The notes: a model not told the origin generated them from the letters alone. Shown: positions 8,074 through 17,191, numbered from the stretch's first letter. The stretch: DNA of 33,308 nucleotides from Allomuricauda sp. (GCA_017795045.1 CP051244.1:1473052-1506359); one strand, 5' to 3'. Program-made: numbers and translations.

Positions 8074-10452
8074 ATGGGTATGGTGCCACATTACAATGCC
8101 GAAAGTCCAATGGTACAGTTGGTTAGTTTCAACAAGCTATTGGAACACTATGACAGACAGCTCAATAGCGGGGACGAGCACCTTGCTGAAAGGGCGAGGT
8201 ATGTCTTGGATGCACAGGCCCCTTACCCAGAACTCAGGGATGGGTTCAACGATTTGGACCTATTGGAGAAGCATAAGGATGTTATAGGTATTATTTTGGC
8301 CGACACTTTTTCGCCGGTACTTACCCAAAATGAGATAAAGACGGCTTCCACCCCTTTTGAGAACCTGACCTTCAACTCTTCCGAACGGTTTAAAAGGATA
8401 TTGAAGGACGCAGGGGAAGACTTTGAACTGGAAATCCGAAACATTCCCGACGAGTTGAGCTACATCATGAAATGTACGGTGATCCTCAGCTTTTATTATG
8501 GGTTTAAACTGGATTTTAAACGTCCTTTTTTCTATGATATTCCCGATGCGAATGGGGTAATGCACCATTACCGTATCCTGTATAATGCAGATTTCATGGA
8601 AATCATTCCAACGGAACAGTCCAAGGAGCTTACACAGGATGATGTGGATGAACTTTTGGAGAACTTTGAGAATCTGGAACTTTGGAAAGAAAAGATTCCG
8701 CCCAATAGTTTTATCACCAAAGGTTTTGTGATTTCCAATATGTTCGATGTTACCGCGGAACACTCCATTTCAGAGATTAAGTCGACATTGATAGGTAGAC
8801 ATAAACATGCGGGCGAAGACTTTATGGAGAGTTTTCAGGATACCTTTAGGTCTTTGTTCAAGCTCAAGGAAATCAAGGTAGGATTTGCAGGTTATGATTC
8901 CAATGCCAACCATTTCTTCAAGATATATGGGAAAGGCATGGAAAGCTTTATCCTTCATGGAAAGGATTCTGAGCCCTGCGATTCAATGCTTTGCGACTAT
9001 TCCCATGGGAAACTTTTTAGGGAAAGTAAATATTTTGCCATCTCCAATGTGGAAAAATCATTGGTCAGATCTAATCAAAGCCAGCCGTACAAAAGTTTGC
9101 ACGAGCAGGGGATAAAGAGCGCCATATTGGCGCCTATATCCAATAATGGGGAGTTGTTGGGCGTTTTGGAGCTGGTTTCCAACACGGTGAATGAGCTCAA
9201 CAGTGTAAATGCCAATAAGTTGGATGATGTTATGCCCTTTATCATCTCGGCCGTGCTCCGATCTATTGAGGAGGAGGAAAACCTGATCGATGCCATTATT
9301 CAACATGAATGTACTACCGTCCATCCGTCTGTATATTGGAAGTTTCAGGAGGAAGCCAAGCGGTTTATGGCCGATCAACTTGCGGGGCACCAACCCTTGT
9401 TCAAGGAAATTGTGTTCAAGGATGTGTATCCGTTGTATGGTCAGATTGATATCAAGGATTCTTCAAAAGAACGCAACCTGTCCATTCAGCGCGATTTAAT
9501 GATCCAACTTTCCGAAATCAATGAGGTTTTGGGAAGAGCGACCCAAAAATATCAATTGCCCATATATGAAGAGTTGATGTATAGGGTGGATGCCTACCTC
9601 GATGAGGTCAAGGAAGCGTTGTATACCCATACGGAACAAGCTGTATTTGACTTTGTGAAAGAGGAAGTCGATCCTGTTTTCAAGCATTTGAAAAAGGAGG
9701 ACAAAGAACTCAAGGGCCTTATCCAGCAATACGAATCCAAGATAGACGAAACCACGGAATCGTATTATGACCACCGTCGCAATTATGATGATAGCGTCAT
9801 GGAGGCCAATATGCAATTGGCGGCCTTGTTGGATAAAAAACAACTGGAAGCCCAAGAGATGTTTCCCCACTATTTTGAGCGGTACAAAACCGATGGGGTA
9901 GAGCATAACATGTACATTGGCAGTTCCATTGCACGCGACAGGAAGTTCAATAAACTGTATTTGAGCAACTTGAGGCTGTGGCAGCTCCAGGTAATGTGTG
10001 ATATGGAGAACAAATACTACGCCATGAAACCACATTTGCCCGTAAAGTTGGATGTGGCTTCGTTGATTTTGGTGTACAGTACCTCCCTGGCCATCCGTTT
10101 TAGGATGGACGAAAAGCGTTTTGATGTGGATGGCACCTATAATGCCAGATATGAAGTGATCAAAAAACGTATTGATAAATCCTATATCAAGGGCACCAAT
10201 GAAAGATTGACCCAAAAAGGAAAACTATCCATTGTATATTCCCAGCGTAAGGACGAAAGGGAGTATATGCGCTATATACAGTTCCTAAAAGCAAAAGGGT
10301 ACTTTACCAATAATATAGAAATTGTGGAGTTGGAAGGACTTCAGGGGGTAACGGGCCTTAAGGCCATCCGCGCAGAGATTCTGTACAAAAAGGACAAGAA
10401 ATCAGAGCAGACCTATACGTATGATGATTTGATGGAAGAGCTGAAATCTTGA
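8074..10452 (+). CDS. Large GAF-domain protein of unknown function
   Basis: This is a 792-residue soluble protein without signal peptide or membrane segment. Residues 1-240 match nothing I know. Residues about 245-405 look like a GAF ligand-binding domain, with the typical core GIKSAILAPISNNGELLGVLELVS followed by the LDDVMPFIISAVLRSI helix. Residues 540-625 are charged and coiled-coil-like. The last ~170 residues contain a basic stretch (DERLTQ/QRKDEREYMRY-type region) and no recognisable kinase, cyclase or HTH output domain. GAF domains often sense cyclic nucleotides, haem or small metabolites, so a sensor without a classical output is the safest description. ATGs at 8074 and 8080 are both possible starts. 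Its stop abuts that of the HD-PycTM gene. Confidence 0.85.
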   Translation: MGMVPHYNAESPMVQLVSFNKLLEHYDRQLNSGDEHLAERARYVLDAQAPYPELRDGFNDLDLLEKHKDVIGIILADTFSPVLTQNEIKTASTPFENLTFNSSERFKRILKDAGEDFELEIRNIPDELSYIMKCTVILSFYYGFKLDFKRPFFYDIPDANGVMHHYRILYNADFMEIIPTEQSKELTQDDVDELLENFENLELWKEKIPPNSFITKGFVISNMFDVTAEHSISEIKSTLIGRHKHAGEDFMESFQDTFRSLFKLKEIKVGFAGYDSNANHFFKIYGKGMESFILHGKDSEPCDSMLCDYSHGKLFRESKYFAISNVEKSLVRSNQSQPYKSLHEQGIKSAILAPISNNGELLGVLELVSNTVNELNSVNANKLDDVMPFIISAVLRSIEEEENLIDAIIQHECTTVHPSVYWKFQEEAKRFMADQLAGHQPLFKEIVFKDVYPLYGQIDIKDSSKERNLSIQRDLMIQLSEINEVLGRATQKYQLPIYEELMYRVDAYLDEVKEALYTHTEQAVFDFVKEEVDPVFKHLKKEDKELKGLIQQYESKIDETTESYYDHRRNYDDSVMEANMQLAALLDKKQLEAQEMFPHYFERYKTDGVEHNMYIGSSIARDRKFNKLYLSNLRLWQLQVMCDMENKYYAMKPHLPVKLDVASLILVYSTSLAIRFRMDEKRFDVDGTYNARYEVIKKRIDKSYIKGTNERLTQKGKLSIVYSQRKDEREYMRYIQFLKAKGYFTNNIEIVELEGLQGVTGLKAIRAEILYKKDKKSEQTYTYDDLMEELKS

Positions 10453-11646
10453 TCAAAACGTAAGCCTTTCAGGACCAAAGAAGCGAAAAGCAATTCCAAA
10501 AGCGAGTACCGAGATAATCATGCCCAACATAAAAATGTTGTAGGTGATCCTAAGTATTTTATATTTCTTGTTCAGTACCAAGCCCAAGTAATATAGGTCC
10601 TTGGTCAATGAGGAATATACATACTCCTTGTCCTTGACCAATTCCTGAAGGGCCCATTCGTATTCCTCCAGTTTCATTTTATGGAAATTGCCAAAGAACA
10701 AAAGGTTCACCCTTTTTTGTTCCACGTCTTCTTTGGTAAATTTTCCAGTGGTGACATTGGGCCTTGTGGCCAAAACCGATAAGATCATGGAAGCCACACT
10801 GAACAGGATGAGGATAAACGTGGGATAAATGAGATAGGTGTTGGAGGGGTTGTCCAGTTTGGTGAGCAAATTGGCCAGAACCAAGGAAATGATGATGGCA
10901 TTTACCGATAATAGGATGTTGGCCTTGGTATCGGCAATATCACTCAGCTTCAAGTGGTTTTTTAAGGTAACGCGATATAAGGTCTGCACACTCCTATCCG
11001 GACTTTCTTGCTTGTATTTGGCTTTAAGGGCCTCTTTTTTGGCAATGTCCTTTTCATTTTTTTTCTCCTTTACCAGTTGTTTTAGGTTTCTTGCCTTGCC
11101 CTCTTCCCAATTTTCCTTGGCATAATCGGTATAAAACCGATGCTCATTTCGGAACATTCTGATGTTTTCATCCCGCCATTCTTTTGGGGAATAATCGGCA
11201 ACGTCCAGTTCTTTTAATTCTTCCCGTAAAAAATCAGTGGTTTCCCAATAGCTTTTTTTGGCAAAATGGGAAGAATCTGCATCTCGGATGATCTGTTCGG
11301 AAAGTGTTTGGGGTTCGTAGTGTCGTTTTGTGGCCATGATCAAGCGGCATACCTCTTCAATATCAGCGGCTTTATATCCATTTTCCTTTAAGAAATCGGA
11401 AGCGGTCTTGCAACTGGCCTCCTCATGGTTCAGTCTTCCGGCCACATAGCCCGTGTCGTGCAGCCAAGCCGTCAACAACAGCTTTTCTTGCTCCTCCTCC
11501 GTTAAATCATAGAAATTGAGTAATTCTTTAGTACTTTTAACTACACGTTGCGTATGTCGTAAGTTGTGGTATAAGAACCTGGAATCGAGATCATTTTTCA
11601 AAAGTTTCGAAGCGAAAAGTTTAGCTTTTTCAACAATTTCCGACAT
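10453..11646 (-). CDS. HD-domain phosphohydrolase fused to a Pycsar-effector-type transmembrane module (HD-PycTM)
   Basis: The start at 11646 (MSEIVEKAK) gives 397 residues. Residues 1-190 are an HD domain with H31, H63-D64 (WLHDTGY) and D122/D124 (IIRDAD), plus extra histidines H74 and H109, as in metal-dependent nucleotide phosphohydrolases. Residues about 195-230 are a charged linker. The C-terminal part carries the hallmark of the Pycsar effector family (PycTM, DUF5706): the helix segment LSDIADTKANILLSVNAIII. This is followed by a second hydrophobic stretch (YPTFILILFSVASMILSV) and a third at the end (NIFMLGMIISVLAFGI). PycTM proteins kill phage-infected cells by disturbing the membrane when cyclic UMP or CMP is made. 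No nucleotide cyclase is encoded in this window. An HD enzyme on the same chain could remove or sense a nucleotide. The domain calls are firm; the role is inferred. Confidence 0.88.
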   Translation of the reverse strand: MSEIVEKAKLFASKLLKNDLDSRFLYHNLRHTQRVVKSTKELLNFYDLTEEEQEKLLLTAWLHDTGYVAGRLNHEEASCKTASDFLKENGYKAADIEEVCRLIMATKRHYEPQTLSEQIIRDADSSHFAKKSYWETTDFLREELKELDVADYSPKEWRDENIRMFRNEHRFYTDYAKENWEEGKARNLKQLVKEKKNEKDIAKKEALKAKYKQESPDRSVQTLYRVTLKNHLKLSDIADTKANILLSVNAIIISLVLANLLTKLDNPSNTYLIYPTFILILFSVASMILSVLATRPNVTTGKFTKEDVEQKRVNLLFFGNFHKMKLEEYEWALQELVKDKEYVYSSLTKDLYYLGLVLNKKYKILRITYNIFMLGMIISVLAFGIAFRFFGPERLTF

Positions 11647-11699
11647 AACTACATATTTGAACATCCAAAGTACAAAATTTTGGAGTCAACCTCATGGAT

Positions 11700-14600
11700 A
11701 TGAAGAAACATTACTTGCTCGCATGCTTATTGATCTTGGCTTATGGCTGTGCCACTTATGAGGCAAAATATGCCGCTTCAATAGGGAGTAGTGATACAAC
11801 TTCCGAAAAAGAGGTCGACCATACCTTTTATTTGATTGGTGATGCGGGAAAATCGCCCATGGGGGAGATGAATCCCACCCTAAAGCGGTTTAATTCCGTT
11901 TTGGACAAGGCCAATGCCAACAGTACCGTACTGTTTTTAGGAGATAATATTTATCCGGCCGGATTTCCCGACAAAGACGATGATCCCTTAGGCCATGAAA
12001 TGGCCAAAAACCATTTGGACGCCCAATTGGCAGCTGTAAAATCCTTCAAGGGCAGGACAGTGTTCGTTCCTGGTAACCATGATTGGTACAGTAAGGGTTT
12101 GGAAGGCCTGGAAAGAGAGGAGAAGTACATTCAAAAAGTATTGGATAGCAAGGAAGTGTTCCTTCCGGACAACGGTTGCCCCATTGAAAAAGTAGAAATA
12201 AGCGATCAAACCATGATCATTGCCATTGATACGGAGTGGTACCTTACCAATTGGGACAAACATCCTACCATGAACGATAATTGTGAGATCAAAGATCGCA
12301 CTAGGTTTTTGGAAGAACTGGAAAGTCTCATCAAGAAAAATTTGGACAAGACCATTATCATTGCCCTGCACCACCCCATGTTCACCTATGGGGCGCACGG
12401 TGGACAATTTTCTTTTGCCCAACATTTGTATCCCAGTGGGGGGAAAGTCCCACTTCCTATTCTTGGAACGGCGGTGAACTTGTTGCGAAAAACTTCGGGT
12501 GCCACTGTGGAAGACCTCAGTAACCAAGTCTATAATGAACTAAAAAAACGTATTGTAACCCTGTCCCAATACTCTGACAAGGTCATTTTTGTGTCGGGTC
12601 ACGAGCATACCCTTCAATATATTGAGGAGTTCGGAAAACCCCAGATTGTGAGTGGGGCAGGAGCTAAAACCGGGGCCACGCGACTGTTGAACGGCAGCAA
12701 GTTTTCCACGGGTAGAAATGGGTACGCCATCCTCAAAGTGTACAAGGATGGTTCGAGCAGTGTCAATTTTTTTGGTGCAGACGAAACTTCGGAAGAGCTT
12801 TTGTTCCATACCCAAGTATTGCCGCCGGACCGGTCCACGGAGCGCGTATCCCTTCCCGAGGACTTTCCTCCATTTATGGAAACCTCGGTCTATACCGATG
12901 AAGAAATCGATAAGACAGGATTTCATAAGTTTTTATGGGGAGAACGCTACCGGGAATATTATGCAATCCAGGTAAAAGCACCAACAGTGCGTTTGGATAC
13001 CCTTTTTGGAGGACTTAGGGTGGTTCGTAAAGGAGGGGGTAACCAATCCAATTCCTTGCGTTTGGAAGATAATCAAGGCAGACAGTATGTAATGCGGGAC
13101 CTTCGGAAAAGTGCGGAACGCTATCTGCAGGCCATTGCATTTAGGGACCAATACGTTATAGGGCAATTTGAAGGCACCTATACCGAAGACCTACTTTTGG
13201 ACCTCTACACGGGTGCCCATCCCTATGCTCCTTTTGTAATTGGCAAGCTATCCGACGCAGTGGGGCTTTACCATACCAATCCCAAGCTGTATTATGTGCC
13301 CAAGCAATCTGTTTTGGGCGATTTCAACACTGATTTTGGCAACGGGCTTTACATGATTGAGGAGCATGTGTCCGATGGACATGATAACTTGGAGAGCTTT
13401 GGAAAGACCAAGAAAATAGAAAGCACCTATGATTTCATCAACAAACTAAGGGAAGATGAAGAATATCGTTTGGATCATAAGGAATATGTAAAGGCGCGCT
13501 TGTTCGACATCCTTATCGGGGATTGGGACAGGCATGTGGACCAATGGCGGTGGGCCCAGTTCAAAGAGGGGGATGATAAGGTGTTTCGTCCCATACCTAG
13601 GGACAGGGATCAGGCTTTTTCGCGCTGGGGCGATGGATTGATCATGGGTTTTGGTTCAAGAGCGGTTCCGGGACTTCAAATTTTTGAAGGGTTCAACGAA
13701 GAAATCAGAAGTGTAAAAGGATTTACTTCGTCCCCACGGACTTTTGCCTTGGATATGGCGCTTCTCTCCGAGTCTGATTTGGATATGTGGATAGAACAGG
13801 CGGAATTTATCCAAAAGCGCATTGATGGGTCCGTAGTGGACCATGCTTTTTTGGATTTCCCCGAAGCGGTCAGGGATTCATCCCTCATAAAAATAAAGAA
13901 GACCTTGATGGCCAGAAAAGACAATCTGGTGGATACGGCCAAGGAATATTTTGAGGTTCTGAATAAGTATAGTGTGGTAACAGGGACCGATAAGGACGAT
14001 TATTTCAGCATTACGGCCTTGCCCAATGGGGGTGTCGAGGTTCTTGCCCATCGTATCAAGGGAGGAGAGAAAGAAGATATTTTCTTTAAAAAATGGTATG
14101 ATCCGGCATATACCAAGGAAATCTGGATCTATGGATTGGATGATGATGATGTGTTTGATGTGAACACGCCTGCATCCAAAATTAAAGTAAGACTTGTCGG
14201 GGGGCAGAACAATGACGTGTACAAGATTTCGGAAAATTCAAGAAAAGTACATGCCTACGATTTTAAGACCAAGAAGAACACCTATGATGAGGCGTTTGGA
14301 GGGCAAGTACACCGGTTGAATGATTATGAGACCAACACCTACGACTTTTTGAAAGTCAAGGCGAGTAACAATCAAATTTTGCCCAGCTTGGGTTTCAATC
14401 CCGATGATGGGATGCGGATTGGGTTCACCGATACCTATACCTTCAATGGGTTTAAGCAGAACCCATTTACCCAGCGGCATGTGGTAAATGCAGCTTATTA
14501 TTTTGCGACAAATGGATTTGATTTGGGGTATACCGGAGAATTTGCCAACGTGTTCAACAATGTGAACTTTGAGATGAAGGTGCGATTTACCAGTCCCAAT

Positions 14601-15410
14601 TTTACACTCAACTTTTTCGGCTTTGGCAATGAAACCATAAACAATGATGACGAGGAACCTTTGGGGTTGGACTATAATCGCGTTAAACTACGGACCTTAC
14701 GATTTTCCCCATCCTTGGTGTGGCGGGGCTACCTCGGTTCCGAGGTGCGGTTGGGGGTCACTTATGAGAGCATTGAGGTGGAAGAAACCGAAGACAGATA
14801 CATCAATGAGTTTTATCTGGAAAACGGAGAGGAAAGCCATCAAAATTTCGTTGGGGTCAATGGCGAATACCAATATTCCAATACGGACAATGAGGCATAT
14901 CCAACTTTGGGGATGAGTTTTTCCTTGCGCGGAGGGTATAGGACCAATATTGAGGAATCCGGCAGGTCTTTCGGATTTGTGGTTCCCGGTCTGTCCATGG
15001 ACCATAGGATATCTTCGGATGGTAGGTTGGTATTGGCCACCAAAGTACAGGGGCACTTTACCATAGGAGATGATTTTGAGTTCTATCAAGGCGCCAGTAT
15101 TGGTGGGAACAATGGCCTTCGAGGGTTCCGTTTTCAGCGGTTTACGGGAAAAACGGCCTTTTACCAGAATACAGATATCCGATATAGTTTTAGGAGCAGG
15201 CAAACGGGACTGTTGCCCGTCACTCCGGGAATCTATGGCGGGTTTGACTATGGTAGGGTATGGTTTCCTGGGGATACTTCAGGCAAATGGCACAATTCCT
15301 ATGGAGGAGGTTTCTTCGTGAACGGTATAGACATCATTACCGCCAACTTTGGATTGTTCAATAGTACCGATGGGCTTCGGTTTGCCTTTGGAGTAGGATT
15401 TGGTTTCTGA
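11700..15410 (+). CDS. Lipoprotein fusion: metallophosphoesterase, kinase-like middle region, outer-membrane beta-barrel
   Basis: This 1,236-residue protein has a lipoprotein signal ending at C17 (LAYGC). An alternative ATG lies at 11694. Residues 40-330 are a calcineurin-like phosphoesterase with GDAG, GDNIYP, GNHDW, HHP and GHEH in order. Residues about 430-680 are not a standard domain. They contain a sequence like a kinase catalytic loop (GDWDRH, D608-H612), then RDRDQAF (D635, D637) resembling a metal-binding loop, and an upstream glycine-rich hairpin plus YVMRDL. From about residue 890 to the end there are alternating beta strands with aromatic girdles, closing in GVGFGF, as in Omp85/surface-antigen-like outer-membrane barrels. 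It is divergent from the HD-PycTM gene with only 53 bases between them. The phosphoesterase and barrel calls are solid; the kinase-like reading is inference. Confidence 0.87.
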   Translation: MKKHYLLACLLILAYGCATYEAKYAASIGSSDTTSEKEVDHTFYLIGDAGKSPMGEMNPTLKRFNSVLDKANANSTVLFLGDNIYPAGFPDKDDDPLGHEMAKNHLDAQLAAVKSFKGRTVFVPGNHDWYSKGLEGLEREEKYIQKVLDSKEVFLPDNGCPIEKVEISDQTMIIAIDTEWYLTNWDKHPTMNDNCEIKDRTRFLEELESLIKKNLDKTIIIALHHPMFTYGAHGGQFSFAQHLYPSGGKVPLPILGTAVNLLRKTSGATVEDLSNQVYNELKKRIVTLSQYSDKVIFVSGHEHTLQYIEEFGKPQIVSGAGAKTGATRLLNGSKFSTGRNGYAILKVYKDGSSSVNFFGADETSEELLFHTQVLPPDRSTERVSLPEDFPPFMETSVYTDEEIDKTGFHKFLWGERYREYYAIQVKAPTVRLDTLFGGLRVVRKGGGNQSNSLRLEDNQGRQYVMRDLRKSAERYLQAIAFRDQYVIGQFEGTYTEDLLLDLYTGAHPYAPFVIGKLSDAVGLYHTNPKLYYVPKQSVLGDFNTDFGNGLYMIEEHVSDGHDNLESFGKTKKIESTYDFINKLREDEEYRLDHKEYVKARLFDILIGDWDRHVDQWRWAQFKEGDDKVFRPIPRDRDQAFSRWGDGLIMGFGSRAVPGLQIFEGFNEEIRSVKGFTSSPRTFALDMALLSESDLDMWIEQAEFIQKRIDGSVVDHAFLDFPEAVRDSSLIKIKKTLMARKDNLVDTAKEYFEVLNKYSVVTGTDKDDYFSITALPNGGVEVLAHRIKGGEKEDIFFKKWYDPAYTKEIWIYGLDDDDVFDVNTPASKIKVRLVGGQNNDVYKISENSRKVHAYDFKTKKNTYDEAFGGQVHRLNDYETNTYDFLKVKASNNQILPSLGFNPDDGMRIGFTDTYTFNGFKQNPFTQRHVVNAAYYFATNGFDLGYTGEFANVFNNVNFEMKVRFTSPNFTLNFFGFGNETINNDDEEPLGLDYNRVKLRTLRFSPSLVWRGYLGSEVRLGVTYESIEVEETEDRYINEFYLENGEESHQNFVGVNGEYQYSNTDNEAYPTLGMSFSLRGGYRTNIEESGRSFGFVVPGLSMDHRISSDGRLVLATKVQGHFTIGDDFEFYQGASIGGNNGLRGFRFQRFTGKTAFYQNTDIRYSFRSRQTGLLPVTPGIYGGFDYGRVWFPGDTSGKWHNSYGGGFFVNGIDIITANFGLFNSTDGLRFAFGVGFGF

Positions 15411-15418
15411 TGTAAAAG

Positions 15419-16276
15419 TCAATTGAGCCTTAACCGATACAGATTACGCCCTGTCTTTTTCTTTTCCTCGTCAGCGAGCAGTAGTGTGCCATTATCCAAA
15501 AATCCGATGGATTCTATTTGGGTATCACTATTGAGGTCTATGACCTTGGATTGGGCCTTTGATACATCGGGAAAATCAAAATCGGTCAACAAAAAAACAA
15601 AACCGTAGGTCAGAAGGGCGATGGATTTTCCGTCTGGTGAAATATCGGCCCCAGTTACAGAACAGTGGTCTTGATCCTTGCAAAGGAACAGACTCCCTAA
15701 AAATTCGGCATCATAATCCCCCTCCGTATCGGGAACCCTATACACCAAAGTCTCCCCAGTGTAGGGACGGGTTCGGTTCTTTGTGAAGATATACAGAAAG
15801 CCTTGCCAGTGAAAAAAGCCCTCAGTGTCAAAAAGCAGGTTGTTTTTTTTAGGGGGGAACCGCTTTTGTTCAGGATAGTTGAACCGTATCTTTTTGGCAT
15901 TGGGTTCCTTCTTGTCCAACTGCGTATGGCATACTTTGTAGATGGTCAAATCTTTCCGTTCATTGGTGTTGTTGCCAAAGTCGCCAATATAGATGTTGCC
16001 TTGTGAATCCATAGCCAAATCCTCCCAATCCTTGTTTTTGGCATGGTCAATTTTATAGGTTTCAAGAACCTGGGCGGTGGTATCCACTTTGTGGATTTCA
16101 TCTTTGTTGCCGCTATCTTGGACCACCCAAATATCGCCATGCGCATTGGTTTCCAATCCGGATACCTCACTAAGTTTTGAAGGGAATTTCCCTAAAACGT
16201 CCAATTGACCGTAATACGTTTTTTGGGCACATGCTTGAAGGACACAGAAAACCAATATGAAGGAAATCCTGATCAT
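15419..16276 (-). CDS. Beta-propeller lipoprotein (SdiA-regulated-like)
   Basis: This is a 285-residue protein with a lipobox ending at C16 (VLQAC). The mature part consists of repeated strand motifs of the kind NxxGDIWVVQDSG, SQGNIYIGDFGNN, GFLYIFTKNR, DGKSIALLTYG and DNGTLLLADE. These indicate a six- or seven-bladed propeller like that of SdiA-regulated or esterase-like phytase-type proteins. No catalytic residues are evident. The ATG overlaps the stop of the GyrI-like gene by four bases, so it is translationally coupled and is the last gene of the long - strand unit. It ends only 8 bases from the convergent phosphoesterase-barrel gene, with no terminator hairpin between them. Confidence 0.82.
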   Translation of the reverse strand: MIRISFILVFCVLQACAQKTYYGQLDVLGKFPSKLSEVSGLETNAHGDIWVVQDSGNKDEIHKVDTTAQVLETYKIDHAKNKDWEDLAMDSQGNIYIGDFGNNTNERKDLTIYKVCHTQLDKKEPNAKKIRFNYPEQKRFPPKKNNLLFDTEGFFHWQGFLYIFTKNRTRPYTGETLVYRVPDTEGDYDAEFLGSLFLCKDQDHCSVTGADISPDGKSIALLTYGFVFLLTDFDFPDVSKAQSKVIDLNSDTQIESIGFLDNGTLLLADEEKKKTGRNLYRLRLN

Positions 16277-17169
16277 TCAGACTCTTTAAGGGGCATATAG
16301 ACTTCGGTCTTCCACATCAGTTCATTTCCACCCATGTTGGGGTTGTTGAAAAATACCTCGACAGGCTTTTCCTCTACAGGAATGTTTCGGGCTTGGGCAT
16401 AATTCAAAAGCGTGTACCAAGCTCGGTCCGAAGTGATGTAATTGCCATTATAAATGGCTTTCAGTGCTTTTTTGGGAAAAATGCGTTTGTAAATGATATT
16501 GGGGTTTATAGGCAATCTTTCTGAACGGATGATGGGGTAGCAAAAGTTATAGGATAGATGATCCTTTTCCACACTCCAATCCACTACTTCAATAAAAGGA
16601 GGCCCATTTACGGTAACCTCATTGTCGGCCAGAAGGTTACTTATGAAGGTGTAGTTGGCCATCATACCAGAGGCTTTTTCGTTTTGGGCAGCTTCCAAAG
16701 GAACGCAGGCACAGAAGGTGGAAAATAATTCATCCTCTCCCAATACGGTGACCTTGATGCTATTGAGGTGGTTGCTCAGGTATTCGTTAAAGCTCAGGAG
16801 GGTTTTACGGGATCCTTTTTCAAAATCCGTATCTGTAAAGGGAATCCTGACTTTGTTCATAAAGGAGTGGTCCAAGTCCTTGATGCTGACATCAACCTGA
16901 CTGAGCGAATCATGGATTGGGGTAATGTCCCAAACGTATTCATGTATGGAGTCTTGGGCAATAATGGTCTGCTCAAAATGGTCTAAACTTTGATACCTGA
17001 CAGGGATGTTGCTATCCAGGGTTTTGTTCCATACCCGTACTGTTTCATAGATGACTCCCGGAGCGGTCTTTGCCTTAAAACTGACCTGATAATCCTGAGG
17101 TTTCAGGAATAGGTACCACGCCAGTAAAAGCACCACAAGGACAAGAGCAGCAATATAAACTTTCCTCAT
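16273..17169 (-). CDS. Membrane-anchored SRPBCC plus GyrI-like ligand-binding protein
   Basis: This 298-residue protein has one N-terminal transmembrane helix (residues 4-22) followed by a soluble part. Residues about 29-150 resemble the SRPBCC (START/polyketide-cyclase-like) fold. Residues about 155-295 resemble the GyrI/AraC effector-binding fold, with the characteristic ending EVFFNNPNMGGNELMWKTEVYMPL. In transcription factors that domain binds small organic ligands, but here there is no DNA-binding part. The protein therefore probably holds or senses a hydrophobic small molecule at the membrane. It lies 22 bases after the haloperoxidase-like gene and overlaps the propeller lipoprotein, so it belongs to the same operon. 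Confidence 0.82.
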   Translation of the reverse strand: MRKVYIAALVLVVLLLAWYLFLKPQDYQVSFKAKTAPGVIYETVRVWNKTLDSNIPVRYQSLDHFEQTIIAQDSIHEYVWDITPIHDSLSQVDVSIKDLDHSFMNKVRIPFTDTDFEKGSRKTLLSFNEYLSNHLNSIKVTVLGEDELFSTFCACVPLEAAQNEKASGMMANYTFISNLLADNEVTVNGPPFIEVVDWSVEKDHLSYNFCYPIIRSERLPINPNIIYKRIFPKKALKAIYNGNYITSDRAWYTLLNYAQARNIPVEEKPVEVFFNNPNMGGNELMWKTEVYMPLKESE

Positions 17170-17191
17170 AATTACTGATAAAGATAGGGAA

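Noticed and set aside
9496..10215. 239-residue open frame on the - strand opposite the GAF gene
   Set aside because: Its composition (histidine and isoleucine rich, no signal or domain) is typical of an antisense shadow of a real + strand gene.
10453..11646. A complete Pycsar phage-defence system
   Set aside because: No nucleotide cyclase lies on either side; the neighbours are a GAF protein and a phosphoesterase fusion. Only an effector-like protein is supported.
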